Source: Pseudomonadota bacterium (GTDB taxonomy: Bacteria; Pseudomonadota; Gammaproteobacteria; Xanthomonadales; SZUA-36). From it: 54,551 nt of DNA. The position numbers were made by a program, and so were the translations under genes. Positions 1 to 8,593 of the stretch are shown here, one piece after another (within the stretch, counting starts at the first letter, position 1; each line of letters opens with the position of its first letter). The notes beneath the pieces are model-generated. The model did no database searches, was not told the origin of the DNA, and worked only from the letters and a program-made list of their open reading frames with translations. The stretch lies in assembly GCA_015222805.1 (NCBI GenBank), contig JADFVZ010000110.1:1-54551 (forward strand). Direction: 5' to 3'.

Positions 1-122
1 CCGTTTGCCAGCAAGTGACTCATAATAGAGAAAATCTATCATGAGCTTATGATTAAGACTTGCGGTTTAACAGAGTATCTACAGTCTTCCGCTATACCAA
101 TTATCAAAACAATTTACCGGGC

Positions 123-154
123 AAAAAAAAGCCCCGCCATTGGCGGGGCTTTTT
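123..154 (-). terminator. Rho-independent terminator of the OmpA-family gene
   Basis: A perfect 9-bp GC-rich stem (130-138 with 142-150) has a three-base loop. Read on the minus strand it is followed by a run of eight T (A run at 123-130). It lies about 25 bases past the stop of the OmpA-family gene. A shorter T run on the plus side means it may also act on transcripts entering from the left edge. Confidence 0.9.
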
Positions 155-178
155 AGTCTTGCGTGTGACTAGTCGAAC

Positions 179-1348
179 TTAGCGATCAAGAACAATCAGC
201 TCTACACGACGGTTTGCAGCGCGGCCATCCTTGGTGTCGTTGGTTCCGACTGGACGGGCTTCGCCATAACCTTTAGCGCTCATGCGGTCTGAACTAATGC
301 CTTTAGCAATCAGGTAATCACGCACGCTGTTAGCACGACGCTCTGATAAACCCTGGTTGTAATCTTCCGGACCAACACTATCAGTGTGACCAGCTACTTC
401 TACAACAACAGAACCGTGAGATGCAAGCAATTCAGATACTGTATCAAGTTTTTCAGTTGCGCTTGTTTTCAATGTAGCACTATCAAACTCGAAGTTAACA
501 TTGCGCAGGTCAATTACCGCTTCAATTTCGCAACCGTCAAGATCAACTACTGCGCCGGCACGTGTGTCAGGGCATTTGTCGCGAGAGTTAGGTACGCCGT
601 CACCATCGCTGTCCAGTGAACAGCCATATTGGTCAACTGCAACGCCTGCCGGAGTGTTCGGGCAGCGGTCGCGGCTATCAGGTACGCCGTCACCATCTGC
701 ATCGCCATCTACGGCAACAGCTTCAGCTATTACAACAGGTGGGCGAGGATCCGCACCAAATTTATAGTTCAAGCTGGCTTTCAACAGGACATCGCCATAG
801 CTGTCTTCTGCCAACAGGGAACTGTCATCACCAACATAGCGGTAATCAGCTTCTACACGAGCAAACCAGTGGCCGCGCGCGCCCCAGTCACTCTGGAAGC
901 CAAGACCCAGGGTTGCACTCATATCAGTAGCGCGATCCAGTACGTGGTCATGTTTGGTTGCACCAATACCAAAGGCAACATAAGGACGGAAACCGTCATC
1001 TTCACCGAAGTGGTAACGACCCATCAAGGATATATCATGCATGGTATATCTTGTGGTTGCGCCTCTCAGGTTATTTTCGAGGATTACACTCTGATCAAAC
1101 TGTGGATCATTCAGGAACTCGGTATATTCAACATCGAAACTCAGGTTTTCAGTAAAGAAACGACCAAGGTTAAATCCATAGATAAGGCCATCATCGTTTG
1201 TGCGACGATCGTCATCCAGGAAGTAAATCCCACCGGAAACACCGCCATAAATACGGCCATCGGTATACTCGCCAGCCTGTACGGAGCCTGCCAGCATAGC
1301 TAGTGCAGATAATGTTAAAAGGGCTTTTGTTTTCACAATTTTTCTCAC
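179..1348 (-). CDS. OmpA-family outer membrane protein with thrombospondin type 3 repeats
   Basis: This 389-residue protein has a Sec signal peptide ending near SVQA, an N-terminal eight-strand-barrel-like region (about 27-200), two calcium-binding type 3 repeats (DGDADGDGVPDSRDRCP and DSDGDGVPNSRDKCP, about 215-275), and a C-terminal OmpA peptidoglycan-binding domain with the motif GHTDSVGPEDYNQGLSERRA. It should anchor the outer membrane to the cell wall while the barrel sits in the membrane. The longest reading starts with GTG at 1348. An in-frame GTG at 1336 is preceded by GTGAG at a fair distance and is an alternative start. The gene is single, with its own terminator. Confidence 0.92.
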   Translation of the reverse strand: MRKIVKTKALLTLSALAMLAGSVQAGEYTDGRIYGGVSGGIYFLDDDRRTNDDGLIYGFNLGRFFTENLSFDVEYTEFLNDPQFDQSVILENNLRGATTRYTMHDISLMGRYHFGEDDGFRPYVAFGIGATKHDHVLDRATDMSATLGLGFQSDWGARGHWFARVEADYRYVGDDSSLLAEDSYGDVLLKASLNYKFGADPRPPVVIAEAVAVDGDADGDGVPDSRDRCPNTPAGVAVDQYGCSLDSDGDGVPNSRDKCPDTRAGAVVDLDGCEIEAVIDLRNVNFEFDSATLKTSATEKLDTVSELLASHGSVVVEVAGHTDSVGPEDYNQGLSERRANSVRDYLIAKGISSDRMSAKGYGEARPVGTNDTKDGRAANRRVELIVLDR

Positions 1349-1508
1349 TTTTTAAGTAAATAAATTCCAGGGTGCTAACCGAAGCTCCCCCTCTAAATGT
1401 GGATACATCAGTTTCACAGCGTCTAGTTTAGCAAATTTTTAACAATTACCCAACTATTTTTCCGCTATTAGTGGAAAATACTCAATCTCACAAAAATTTA
1501 GCCAGGCT

Positions 1509-1522
1509 GGGGCTGAGGCCCC
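1509..1522. other. Short GC hairpin after dksA
   Basis: GGGGC-TGAG-GCCCC lies about 60 bases past the dksA stop. On the minus strand a run of five T occurs only after a gap of about 12 bases, so it is a poor terminator. It may still stabilise the dksA 3' end. Confidence 0.3.
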
Positions 1523-1581
1523 GGTTGACGGGATAGAGTGGCCTGGAGATGGCCACCAACTATTCAATAGACCAGATGAAC

Positions 1582-2004
1582 TTAATCGCCCATCTGTTTC
1601 TGCCGGATTTCCCAACGCTCCTGGGCATCCAGGCAAAGCGTTGCAATGGGTCTTGCTTCCAGTCTGGCCAGACCGATATCTTCCCCGGTTTCGTCGCAAT
1701 AGCCGTAACTGGCATCATCGACACGATCAAGCGCCTTGCTGATTTTATTCAACAACTTGCGGTAGCGATCCCGGGTACGCAGTTCCAGGCTATTTTCAGT
1801 TTCACGGGTTGCCCGTTCCGCCTCATCCCCTACATCACGAACTTCACCCTTGAGGTTATTGATCGTCTGCTGCGACTCTTCTTCCAGTTCATTGCGCCAC
1901 TGACAGAGTTTCTGGCGAAAATATTCGAGATGCTCAGCACTCATATATTCTTCACTTGCCTTAGGCTTGTAACCTGCCGGTAAAGTAATTTTAATCTCAT
2001 TCAT
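1582..2004 (-). CDS. dksA: RNA polymerase-binding factor DksA, two-cysteine form
   Basis: DksA binds the secondary channel of RNA polymerase and, with ppGpp, adjusts rRNA and amino-acid promoter activity. The 140-residue protein has the long coiled coil with the tip motif DVGDEA (Asp57, Asp60), matching the DxxDxA of active DksA. In the C-terminal globule the usual four zinc cysteines are reduced to two: Cys103-x-x-Thr106 and Cys124-x-x-Ala127, while the LEARP block between them is kept. This matches the zinc-independent DksA2 type of Pseudomonas aeruginosa. The ATG at 2004 is chosen. A GTG at 2022 is also in frame, and GGAG lies rather far upstream of the ATG. Confidence 0.93.
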   Translation of the reverse strand: MNEIKITLPAGYKPKASEEYMSAEHLEYFRQKLCQWRNELEEESQQTINNLKGEVRDVGDEAERATRETENSLELRTRDRYRKLLNKISKALDRVDDASYGYCDETGEDIGLARLEARPIATLCLDAQERWEIRQKQMGD

Positions 2005-2228
2005 TCTGGTACTAGTCTCCACAGCAGTAAATTGCTGAAAATATTTTTAAAATTATTATCTCGTTGTTTTTATTGAGTTTATTATTTTAGGTGCAAGATA
2101 ATATCAAAATTGCAGGCTGTTATAACTTAACTGGCCAGAAGGCGCAAGTATTTTTCACTCAAAAGTCCTCCTTTTAGAGTAAAATTTGCATATTAAGCCT
2201 GTTTGCATTATCCACAACCGGAGTCTGG

Positions 2229-2441
2229 ATGTTAAAACGCATATTACAAAGCCTGATTCGCGGTTATCGCCGCTGGATCAGCCCGATGCTCAGTCCCCAT
2301 TGCAGGTTTACGCCCAGTTGCTCCCAGTATGCGCTTGAGGCAATCGAACGTTATGGTGCCATTAAAGGTAGCTGGCTGGCCATTAAACGCCTGTTACGCT
2401 GCCAGCCACTGTGCAAAGGTGGTCACGATCCAGTACCCTGA
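2229..2441 (+). CDS. yidD: Membrane protein insertion efficiency factor YidD
   Basis: This 70-residue protein carries the YidD family signature: [21 protein letters not shown] followed by an Ala/Ile stretch and a C-terminal [14 protein letters not shown]. The three conserved cysteines are present. The family is an inner-face membrane-associated factor that assists YidC-dependent insertion. The ATG has GGAG five bases upstream. Usually yidD lies between rnpA and yidC; here it is divergent from dksA and 29 bases upstream of a dihydroorotase gene, so it has been moved from its classic place. Confidence 0.93.
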   Translation: MLKRILQSLIRGYRRWISPMLSPHCRFTPSCSQYALEAIERYGAIKGSWLAIKRLLRCQPLCKGGHDPVP

Positions 2442-2470
2442 GCCCTGAACCCTGAATCTGAAGGTTAACT

Positions 2471-3817
2471 ATGCCAAAAACCACACTTATTACCAACGCC
2501 CTTCTGGTCAATGAAAATCAGCAGATAGCAGCCGACCTGCTCATCCGTGATGGTCGAATAGAGAAAATTGCCGGCCAGATCAGCGCAATTGATGATAAAA
2601 CACAGGTTATAGATGCCGGGGGCGGCTGGCTGCTGCCCGGAATGATCGACGACCAGGTGCACTTTCGCGAACCCGGCCTGACGCGCAAAGGTGATATCCA
2701 TAGCGAATCCCGGGCTGCGGTCGCCGGCGGCATTACCAGCTTTATGGAGATGCCCAACACAGACCCGCAGACAACCAATAAATTTCGCCTCGAAGAAAAA
2801 TTTGACATTGCCGCCGGCAATTCGCTGGCAAACTATTCGTTTTACCTGGGTGCCACCAACGACAATATTGATGATATCCGCAGGCTGGATCCTCAATCAG
2901 CTTGTGGAATTAAAATATTCATGGGTGCATCCACCGGAAATATGTTGGTAGATGACGAGCAGACCCTGGAAAAAATCTTTACTGAAGCCCCCTGTATTAT
3001 TGCCACCCATTGCGAAGATAGCCCTACAATTGCCCGCAACCTGGAGCAGGCCATGCAGAAATGGGGTCGCGATATACCTATTGAACAGCACCCCCTGATC
3101 CGTAGTCGTGAAGCCTGTATAAAATCGACCAAACTGGCAACCCGCCTGGCGAATAAACACAGCGCCCAGTTACACATCCTGCATATTTCCACGCAGGAGG
3201 AAGCCGATTCTTTTAGTGATGCCGCACTTGCGGATAAAAACATTACCGCCGAAGCCTGTGTACATTTCCTGCATTTCGATGACAGGGATTATTCACGCCT
3301 CGGCGACCTGATCAAATGCAACCCGGCAATTAAGACAGCTGCAGACCGGGCTGCCATCATCGAGGCATTGCGCACCGGCAGGATTGATGTCATCGCCACT
3401 GATCATGCACCGCACACCCTGGCAGAAAAACAATCCGGTGACTATTTCAGCGCACCTGCCGGCCTGCCCCTGGTCCAGTGGGCCATGCCTGCCGCCCTGG
3501 AACTGGTTAACCGGGATGGGTTTAGTATTGAACAAATTGTCAACCTGACCTCCCACCGGGTTGCCGAACGCTTCCAGGTAAAAGACAGGGGCTACCTGCG
3601 GGAAGGTTACTGGGCAGATCTGCAACTGGTTCAACAGGGCGACTTCCCAGCGATCCGACGAGAGCAGGTATTATCCCGCTGTGGCTGGTCACCTTTTGAA
3701 GGCATGGCATTCCAGCACCGCATTGCAGCAACCTGGATTAACGGGGCAATGCTCTGGGATGGTGAACAAATCATTGAGCAGCATGTCGGTCAAAGGCTAC
3801 AATTCAATCGCGAGTAA
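2471..3817 (+). CDS. pyrC: Dihydroorotase, class I-like, with QxH in place of HxH
   Basis: This amidohydrolase cyclises N-carbamoyl-aspartate to dihydroorotate in pyrimidine synthesis. Visible marks are the metal region IDDQVHFREPGL (about residues 58-69), the buried-lysine strand GIKIFMGASTGNM, ATHCED, the HILHIST strand, and DVIATDHAPH with the catalytic Asp. The first metal motif is normally HxH. Here the first His is Gln (DDQVH). I recall this exact variant in Bacteroidetes-type enzymes, so it is probably an active subclass and not a decayed protein. Length, 448 residues, is normal. An AAGG ribosome site lies seven bases before the ATG. It follows yidD and precedes fabI by 61 bases. Confidence 0.88.
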   Translation: MPKTTLITNALLVNENQQIAADLLIRDGRIEKIAGQISAIDDKTQVIDAGGGWLLPGMIDDQVHFREPGLTRKGDIHSESRAAVAGGITSFMEMPNTDPQTTNKFRLEEKFDIAAGNSLANYSFYLGATNDNIDDIRRLDPQSACGIKIFMGASTGNMLVDDEQTLEKIFTEAPCIIATHCEDSPTIARNLEQAMQKWGRDIPIEQHPLIRSREACIKSTKLATRLANKHSAQLHILHISTQEEADSFSDAALADKNITAEACVHFLHFDDRDYSRLGDLIKCNPAIKTAADRAAIIEALRTGRIDVIATDHAPHTLAEKQSGDYFSAPAGLPLVQWAMPAALELVNRDGFSIEQIVNLTSHRVAERFQVKDRGYLREGYWADLQLVQQGDFPAIRREQVLSRCGWSPFEGMAFQHRIAATWINGAMLWDGEQIIEQHVGQRLQFNRE

Positions 3818-3878
3818 AAAGAAATAATTTACTAATAACCGTAACGCGGACAACACCCGCACATTGAGGATACAAAAT

Positions 3879-4676
3879 ATGGGTTTTCTTGAAGGCAAGC
3901 GCGCGCTGATTATTGGCGTTGCATCACCCCGCTCTATCGCCTGGGGCATTGCAGAAGCGATGCACAAGCAAGGTGCAGAACTGGCATTTACATATCAAAA
4001 TGACAGGTTAAAATCCCGAGTCGAAAAAATCGCCAGCCAGTGCGGCTCTGAAATTGTCATCCCCTGTGATGTCGCTACCGATGAAGCAATAGAAAACACA
4101 TTTTCCGCACTTGGCGAGCACTGGGATAAATTTGATATCCTGATCCACTCCGTTGGTTTTGCTCCCCGGGAAGAACTGGTAGGCGATTATATCGATGCGG
4201 TTACCCGGGAAGGCTTCAGGATTGCCCACGAGATCAGTAGTTACAGCCTGGCAGGACTGGCCAAGGCCGCTCGACCGATGATGCAGGGCCGTAATGGCTC
4301 CATTCTAACCCTGAGTTACCTGGGGGCAGTACGGGCCATGCCCAACTACAATGTGATGGGGCTGGCTAAAGCCAGCCTGGAAGCGAATGTTCGCTACCTG
4401 GCCCAGAGCCTTGGACCCGAAGGAACCCGGGTCAACGGGATATCTGCAGGCCCGATTAAAACCCTGGCGGCAGCTGGGATTGGGAACATGCGGAAAATGC
4501 TGGATTATGTTACCCGAACTACGCCCTTGCGGCGTACAGTAACCACTGAAGATGTTGGTAATGCAGCAGCGTTTTTATGCTCTGACCTTGCAGCTGGCAT
4601 AACAGGTGAGATTACTTACGTTGATGCTGGCTACAGTATCCTTGGCATGTCGGAACTATCAGCTGACCGCGAATAA
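3879..4676 (+). CDS. fabI: Enoyl-[acyl-carrier-protein] reductase [NADH] FabI
   Basis: This short-chain reductase catalyses the last step of each fatty-acid elongation cycle. The glycine motif [13 protein letters not shown] binds NADH. The active-site segment [20 protein letters not shown] holds the two tyrosines and the lysine of the FabI Tyr-x6-Tyr-x6-Lys pattern, and [13 protein letters not shown] is the substrate-binding loop. The ATG at 3879 is preceded by GAGGA at 3866-3870. A TTG at 3864 is in frame but overlaps that site, so it is rejected. The product is 265 residues, a normal length. Confidence 0.95.
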   Translation: MGFLEGKRALIIGVASPRSIAWGIAEAMHKQGAELAFTYQNDRLKSRVEKIASQCGSEIVIPCDVATDEAIENTFSALGEHWDKFDILIHSVGFAPREELVGDYIDAVTREGFRIAHEISSYSLAGLAKAARPMMQGRNGSILTLSYLGAVRAMPNYNVMGLAKASLEANVRYLAQSLGPEGTRVNGISAGPIKTLAAAGIGNMRKMLDYVTRTTPLRRTVTTEDVGNAAAFLCSDLAAGITGEITYVDAGYSILGMSELSADRE

Positions 4677-4754
4677 TTACCAGGTTTATTAGCGGTGGAT
4701 CCAAAGCGACTGACATTCACAAACCGGAGCCGCTAAATTGAATCCTGCATTTAT

Positions 4755-4778
4755 CCGGGGCGAATCAGTCAGCCCCGG
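4755..4778. other. Stem-loop between convergent fabI and the bolA-family gene
   Basis: A perfect 7-bp stem CCGGGGC/GCCCCGG with a 10-base loop spans the stop of the bolA-family gene at 4765. There is no T run on either strand, so it is not a standard intrinsic terminator. It may shield the 3' ends of the two converging transcripts. Confidence 0.35.
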
Positions 4779-5052
4779 TTACTTTGATGTTTTTCACCTG
4801 GATATTCAATGCGTGAATATCTGTTTCCATCATCTGCCCCAAAGCCTGGTAAACCAGTCGATGGCATTGAATCGATGATTTACCGGCAAACGACAAACTG
4901 GCAATTTTAACTTTAAAATGACCCAGTCCGGTACTCGCTCCTGCGTGACCGGCATGACGGGCACTGTCATCAATAATTTCAAATTCAACCGGATCCAGTG
5001 CTGCTACAATCTTAGCCTGGATCATCTCAATACGTTTTGAATTGGCTGCCAT
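4765..5052 (-). CDS. BolA family protein
   Basis: This 95-residue BolA-fold protein has the class II KH-like layout and the conserved block DDSARHAGHAGASTGLGHF followed by FAGKSSIQCHRLVYQAL, with the invariant CHR/RHR-type histidine. BolA proteins pair with monothiol glutaredoxins in iron-sulfur handling and affect cell shape. The ATG at 5052 has GGAG six bases upstream, which rules out the in-frame TTG just before it. It is divergent from scpA with only about 50 bases between, so the two promoters must lie back to back. Confidence 0.87.
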   Translation of the reverse strand: MAANSKRIEMIQAKIVAALDPVEFEIIDDSARHAGHAGASTGLGHFKVKIASLSFAGKSSIQCHRLVYQALGQMMETDIHALNIQVKNIKVTGAD

Positions 5053-5104
5053 CAATTACTCCAATAAATGTTTTCGGTATGGAACAGCATGGTAAACTTT
5101 ACCG

Positions 5105-5980
5105 ATGTCAGATAGCAACACTAACAATACCGCAACTGCCGATCCCGGTTCGAAGCCAACGGCCGTTGAAGAAACCAGTGGTGCGGTTGCCCACCAGGCT
5201 CAAATCCCTTTTGCGGTAGTCCAGGGTTCAGCAATTACCGAACTGCCCCAGGATCTGTATATTCCACCTGATGCCCTCGAAGTCATCCTCGATGCTTTTG
5301 AAGGCCCACTGGATCTGCTGTTATACCTGATACGCCGTCAAAACCTCGACATCCTGGATATTCCCGTTGCAGAAATCACCAGGCAATATGTTGCTTATAT
5401 TGAAATGCTCAAAGAAATACGTTTCGAACTGGCAGCTGAATACCTGGTCATGGCGGCTATCCTGGCTGAAATAAAATCACGGATGCTGCTGCCAAGAGCA
5501 GTCAGTGACGATGGTGAAGACGAAGATCCCCGGGCTGAACTGATTCGCCGCCTACAGGAGTATGAGCAATTCAAGCAGGCCGCTGAAGACCTGGATGAAC
5601 TACCCCGAAATGAACGTGATTTCGCACTTGCCAACGCCTGGGTAGAAGACCGTAATGTCATCCGAATCCCCCCTGAGGTCGACTTAAAAGAACTGTTAAC
5701 CGCACTTGCCGATGTCCTCAACCGGGCCGAGTTATTTAATCGCCATCAGATCCAGATGGAACCCCTTTCAGTTCGAGAAAGAATGACCCGAATTATCACC
5801 GCCCTGCGAAAAACACCTTACACAGAGTTCCATAATTTATTTACTGCCAAAGAAGGTCGAATGGGTGTGGTTGTGACATTCCTGGCCCTGCTTGAATTAC
5901 TGAAGGAACAACTTGCGGAAATAGTCCAGAATGAGCCACTGGGTACAATATATGTAAAATCCCTGGCCGCTAGCGACTAG
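5105..5980 (+). CDS. scpA: Segregation and condensation protein A
   Basis: ScpA is the kleisin subunit that bridges the SMC heads in the bacterial condensin complex. The 291-residue protein starts with about 50 poorly ordered Ser/Thr/Ala-rich residues. It then has the ScpA core FEGPLDLLLYLIRRQNLDILDIPVAEITRQYV and the helix AAEYLVMAAILAEIKSRMLLPR. The C-terminal winged helix ends in VVTFLALLELLKEQLAEIVQ. It is followed by scpB after 24 bases, the normal pairing. Confidence 0.94.
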   Translation: MSDSNTNNTATADPGSKPTAVEETSGAVAHQAQIPFAVVQGSAITELPQDLYIPPDALEVILDAFEGPLDLLLYLIRRQNLDILDIPVAEITRQYVAYIEMLKEIRFELAAEYLVMAAILAEIKSRMLLPRAVSDDGEDEDPRAELIRRLQEYEQFKQAAEDLDELPRNERDFALANAWVEDRNVIRIPPEVDLKELLTALADVLNRAELFNRHQIQMEPLSVRERMTRIITALRKTPYTEFHNLFTAKEGRMGVVVTFLALLELLKEQLAEIVQNEPLGTIYVKSLAASD

Positions 5981-6004
5981 ATCGCCATTGAATGAGCAGC
6001 AATA

Positions 6005-6763
6005 ATGAGTACTGACGAAAGCGTAGAAAATATCGACATTAACACCCTGAAGAACATTCTCGAGGCTTCCCTGTTAGCGTCGAGCCAGCCCCTGTCAATG
6101 GTGCAGATCAGCTCCCTGTTTACGGACACTGAACGCCCGGCAAGCAGTGAAATCCAGCAGGCACTTACATTGCTGGCCGAAGATTGTGAAAACCGGGGTA
6201 TAGAGTTGGTTGAGGTTGCTTCAGGCTGGCGCCTGCAAATTCGCCAAACATTGCACCTGTGGATTTCACGCATGTGGACTGAAAAACCGCAACGCTACTC
6301 ACGGGCCCTGTTAGAGACCCTGGCCCTGATTGCTTACCGCCAGCCAGTTACCCGCGGTGAAATTGAAGATGTTCGCGGTGTCTCCGTCTCCAGCAGTATT
6401 ATCCGCACCATGCAGGAACGTGACTGGATCCGGGTCATTGGCCACCGTGATGTTCCCGGAAAACCCGCCCTGCTGGGCACAACCAAAGCCTTCCTCGACT
6501 ACTTCAACCTGAAGAGCCTGGATGACCTGCCGAACCTCGCTGAGATCCAGGAGATGGTCAATCTCGAGCCCGAGCTTGACCTCGAAGGTACTGAAAGGGC
6601 CAAACAACGGGATGAAACAGGCGATAGCACAGAAACTGAAACTGAAACTGCAACAACAGCAACTGAAGGTGTTGTAGTCTCCGAAGATGAAATCGAAAAT
6701 AAACCCGGGACGGACAGCGATACCGAACCGACCGTTGCCAGTGAGTTAAAAAAAGATGAATAA
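6005..6763 (+). CDS. scpB: Segregation and condensation protein B
   Basis: ScpB binds ScpA as a dimer in the condensin complex. Two winged-helix domains occupy about residues 10-180, with the family signature RYSRALLETLALIAYRQPVTRGEIEDVRGV and then RDWIRVIGHRDVPGKPALLGTT. The last 60 or so residues are an acidic Thr/Glu/Asp-rich tail containing a TETETETATTATE stretch, beyond the conserved core. The 3' end overlaps rluB by eight bases, suggesting coupled translation. Confidence 0.94.
   Translation: MSTDESVENIDINTLKNILEASLLASSQPLSMVQISSLFTDTERPASSEIQQALTLLAEDCENRGIELVEVASGWRLQIRQTLHLWISRMWTEKPQRYSRALLETLALIAYRQPVTRGEIEDVRGVSVSSSIIRTMQERDWIRVIGHRDVPGKPALLGTTKAFLDYFNLKSLDDLPNLAEIQEMVNLEPELDLEGTERAKQRDETGDSTETETETATTATEGVVVSEDEIENKPGTDSDTEPTVASELKKDE
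6632..6649 (+). repeat. Three tandem GAAACT hexamers in scpB
   Basis: Three perfect copies of GAAACT encode Glu-Thr repeats in the acidic tail of ScpB. The unit is a multiple of three, so a change in copy number would alter tail length without breaking the frame. Confidence 0.8.
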
Positions 6764-7682
6764 ACAGACTTCAAAACCCGATAACACAACCGCTGACGAT
6801 GGCAGCGATCCAGGTGAACGCCTGCAAAAGGTCATGGCAAATGCGGGCCTGGGTTCACGCCGTGGACTGGATAAAGAAATTGATGCCGGCAAGGTCCAGG
6901 TAAATGGCAAAATAGCCGTACTGGGGGCTAAAGTTAAAGTTGGCGACAAAATCACCTTTTATGAAAATGACTGGGAAGTTGCCGCACAATCCGCACCCGA
7001 ACGCACACTAATCTATAACAAACCGTTGGGTGAAATCACCAGCCGCTCAGATCCGCAGGGACGGCCGACAGTATTTGAGCGCCTGCCGAAACTTGAAACC
7101 GCCCGCTGGATCGCTGTAGGCAGGCTGGACATTAACACTACCGGGTTATTATTGCTGACAACAGACGGAGAACTGGCACATAAGATGATGCACCCTTCCA
7201 GCAACATCGATCGCGAATATGCCTGCCGTATCCATGGCGAGGTCAGCGATGAGGTTATGCAAAAATTACGTGACGGTGTAGAGCTTGATGACGGTCCTGC
7301 CCGTTTTACAGATATCCAGCGGGCCGGTCACAGTGGTGAAAATTTCTGGTTCCACGTGGTTGTAATGGAAGGTCGAAATCGTGAGGTGCGGCGTTTATGG
7401 GCCAGTCAGGATCTCGAAGTCAGTCGCCTGAAAAGGGTACGTTACGGACCGGTATTCCTGCCCAGCAAACTTAAGCGCGGAATGTTTACCGATATCACCC
7501 TGCGCGACCATAACCTGCTGCGGGAAGAAGTAAAAATACCTGCCAGGGCTCACAGCATCACCCTCAAACCGATTGGCACACACTCCCAGGCGGCCAAAGC
7601 AAAATGGCAAAAACGGCCGCAAAAGAAAAAAAGCTCGCAACGCCCCCAGCGTCGTTTTGTCAGCCGGAATAAAAGCCGGTAA
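6756..7682 (+). CDS. rluB: 23S rRNA pseudouridine synthase RluB
   Basis: RluB makes pseudouridine at position 2605 (E. coli numbering) of 23S rRNA. An S4 RNA-binding domain covers about residues 20-70 (LQKVMANAGLGSRRGLDKEI). The RsuA/RluB catalytic domain follows, with the nucleophile Asp in VGRLDINTTGLLLLT and the later motif GRNREVRRLW. The C terminus (about 265-308) is a Lys/Arg/Gln-rich tail expected to bind RNA. Overlap with scpB and the usual scpA-scpB-rluB order support the assignment. Confidence 0.94.
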   Translation: MNKQTSKPDNTTADDGSDPGERLQKVMANAGLGSRRGLDKEIDAGKVQVNGKIAVLGAKVKVGDKITFYENDWEVAAQSAPERTLIYNKPLGEITSRSDPQGRPTVFERLPKLETARWIAVGRLDINTTGLLLLTTDGELAHKMMHPSSNIDREYACRIHGEVSDEVMQKLRDGVELDDGPARFTDIQRAGHSGENFWFHVVVMEGRNREVRRLWASQDLEVSRLKRVRYGPVFLPSKLKRGMFTDITLRDHNLLREEVKIPARAHSITLKPIGTHSQAAKAKWQKRPQKKKSSQRPQRRFVSRNKSR

Positions 7683-7688
7683 CTGCAG

Positions 7689-7850
7689 TTGCAAAAACAT
7701 CACTGGGCACTATTACTGTTTCTATTCCTCGCCGCAGGTAGTTATTTAGGTGGGTTTTTACTCGGTTCTGTGGTCCTGCTGGTCCTGGGAATGTTACTGG
7801 AAGGGGCGTTCTGGATTCGCCTGTTACGACGTAAAATTTACCGTGGTTAA
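7689..7850 (+). CDS. Possible 53-residue hydrophobic membrane protein
   Basis: An open frame beginning with TTG at 7689 (or CTG at 7683), six bases after the rluB stop, encodes 53 residues. A hydrophobic core runs from about WALLLFLFLAAGSYLGG to VVLLVLGMLLEGAF and looks like one long or two short membrane spans. A basic end, RLLRRKIYRG, should face the cytoplasm. No ATG start exists except an internal one, and the ribosome site is weak, so translation probably depends on coupling to rluB. Its stop overlaps the stop of the convergent amidotransferase gene by two bases, with no other use for this DNA. I do not recognise a family. Confidence 0.45.
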   Translation: MQKHHWALLLFLFLAAGSYLGGFLLGSVVLLVLGMLLEGAFWIRLLRRKIYRG

Positions 7851-8593
7851 GATGATGCCGGGCCAGCAGTCTCCAACCACATAATAAAACGTCGCGGCAA
7901 GCTGTTTGATTCGGGTGTTTCAGCTGCATTATCCAGCACAGCATTCAAAGCAACTGCATCAGATGTATAGCGTTCCTTATACCGGGTCAGGCGCGCTACC
8001 AGCGTTTGCCTGTCGACCTCCGGATGGAACTGAAAGGCCCAGAAAGGCTTACCTGTGACCCGGAACGAATGCAGGCATTTACTGGTATCAACCAGCAGGG
8101 TACAGCCAGCAGGCAGCACTTTAGCGCTTTGCTGGTGTACAGAAACTGCTTCAAACTGATCGGGAATGCCATTAAACAGCGGGTCATCCACTGCTGCTGT
8201 TGCCAGGGTTAACGGCACTGTACCTGTCTCATGACAGTCTGGATTATTAGTAATTTCGCCCCCTAAAGCCAATACCGCCAATTGAAACCCGTAGCAGGAA
8301 GCAAACACCGGAAAAGAAACATCCGCACAGTGTTTGAGAAGGCGTACCGCCGGATTCACAAAAGCATACTTTTCCGGTTTTAATACATTGGCTTCACTCG
8401 CCCCGCCTACCAGCAAGGCAGCATAACCGTCGAGGACCTCTGCTTCAAATTCGGTATGCTGATAAATGTTAAAAACATCCAGCTCACTGGCAGCTAACCC
8501 ACAGTGTTTCAAAAAACACTGGTATTCTTCTGCACACACTTCAGGATCATGGCGGATTTGCATCAACAGGTATTTTTTTGAGGTACTCATCAT
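7847..8593 (-). CDS. Class I glutamine amidotransferase-like protein
   Basis: This 248-residue stand-alone GATase1 domain has the nucleophile elbow ASCYGFQLA (Cys at about 98) and the QFHPEVD motif carrying the catalytic His, with the following Glu. Such proteins take the amide of glutamine, or act as gamma-glutamyl hydrolases on small substrates; the substrate cannot be read from sequence. The start overlaps the stop of the upstream deaminase gene as ATGA, so it is the last gene of the rnr-rlmB-deaminase operon. Confidence 0.82.
   Translation of the reverse strand: MMSTSKKYLLMQIRHDPEVCAEEYQCFLKHCGLAASELDVFNIYQHTEFEAEVLDGYAALLVGGASEANVLKPEKYAFVNPAVRLLKHCADVSFPVFASCYGFQLAVLALGGEITNNPDCHETGTVPLTLATAAVDDPLFNGIPDQFEAVSVHQQSAKVLPAGCTLLVDTSKCLHSFRVTGKPFWAFQFHPEVDRQTLVARLTRYKERYTSDAVALNAVLDNAAETPESNSLPRRFIMWLETAGPASS

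Noticed and set aside
600-720. Repeated GGTACGCCGTCACCATC-like sequence in the OmpA gene
   Set aside because: Explained by the two thrombospondin type 3 protein repeats, not a DNA repeat element.
629-1303. 224-residue open frame on the plus strand opposite the OmpA gene
   Set aside because: It mirrors the codon structure of a clear OmpA-family gene, has no domain pattern, and no ribosome site.
4755-4778. Terminator between fabI and the bolA-family gene
   Set aside because: The stem is good but no T run follows on either strand, so only a stem-loop is reported.
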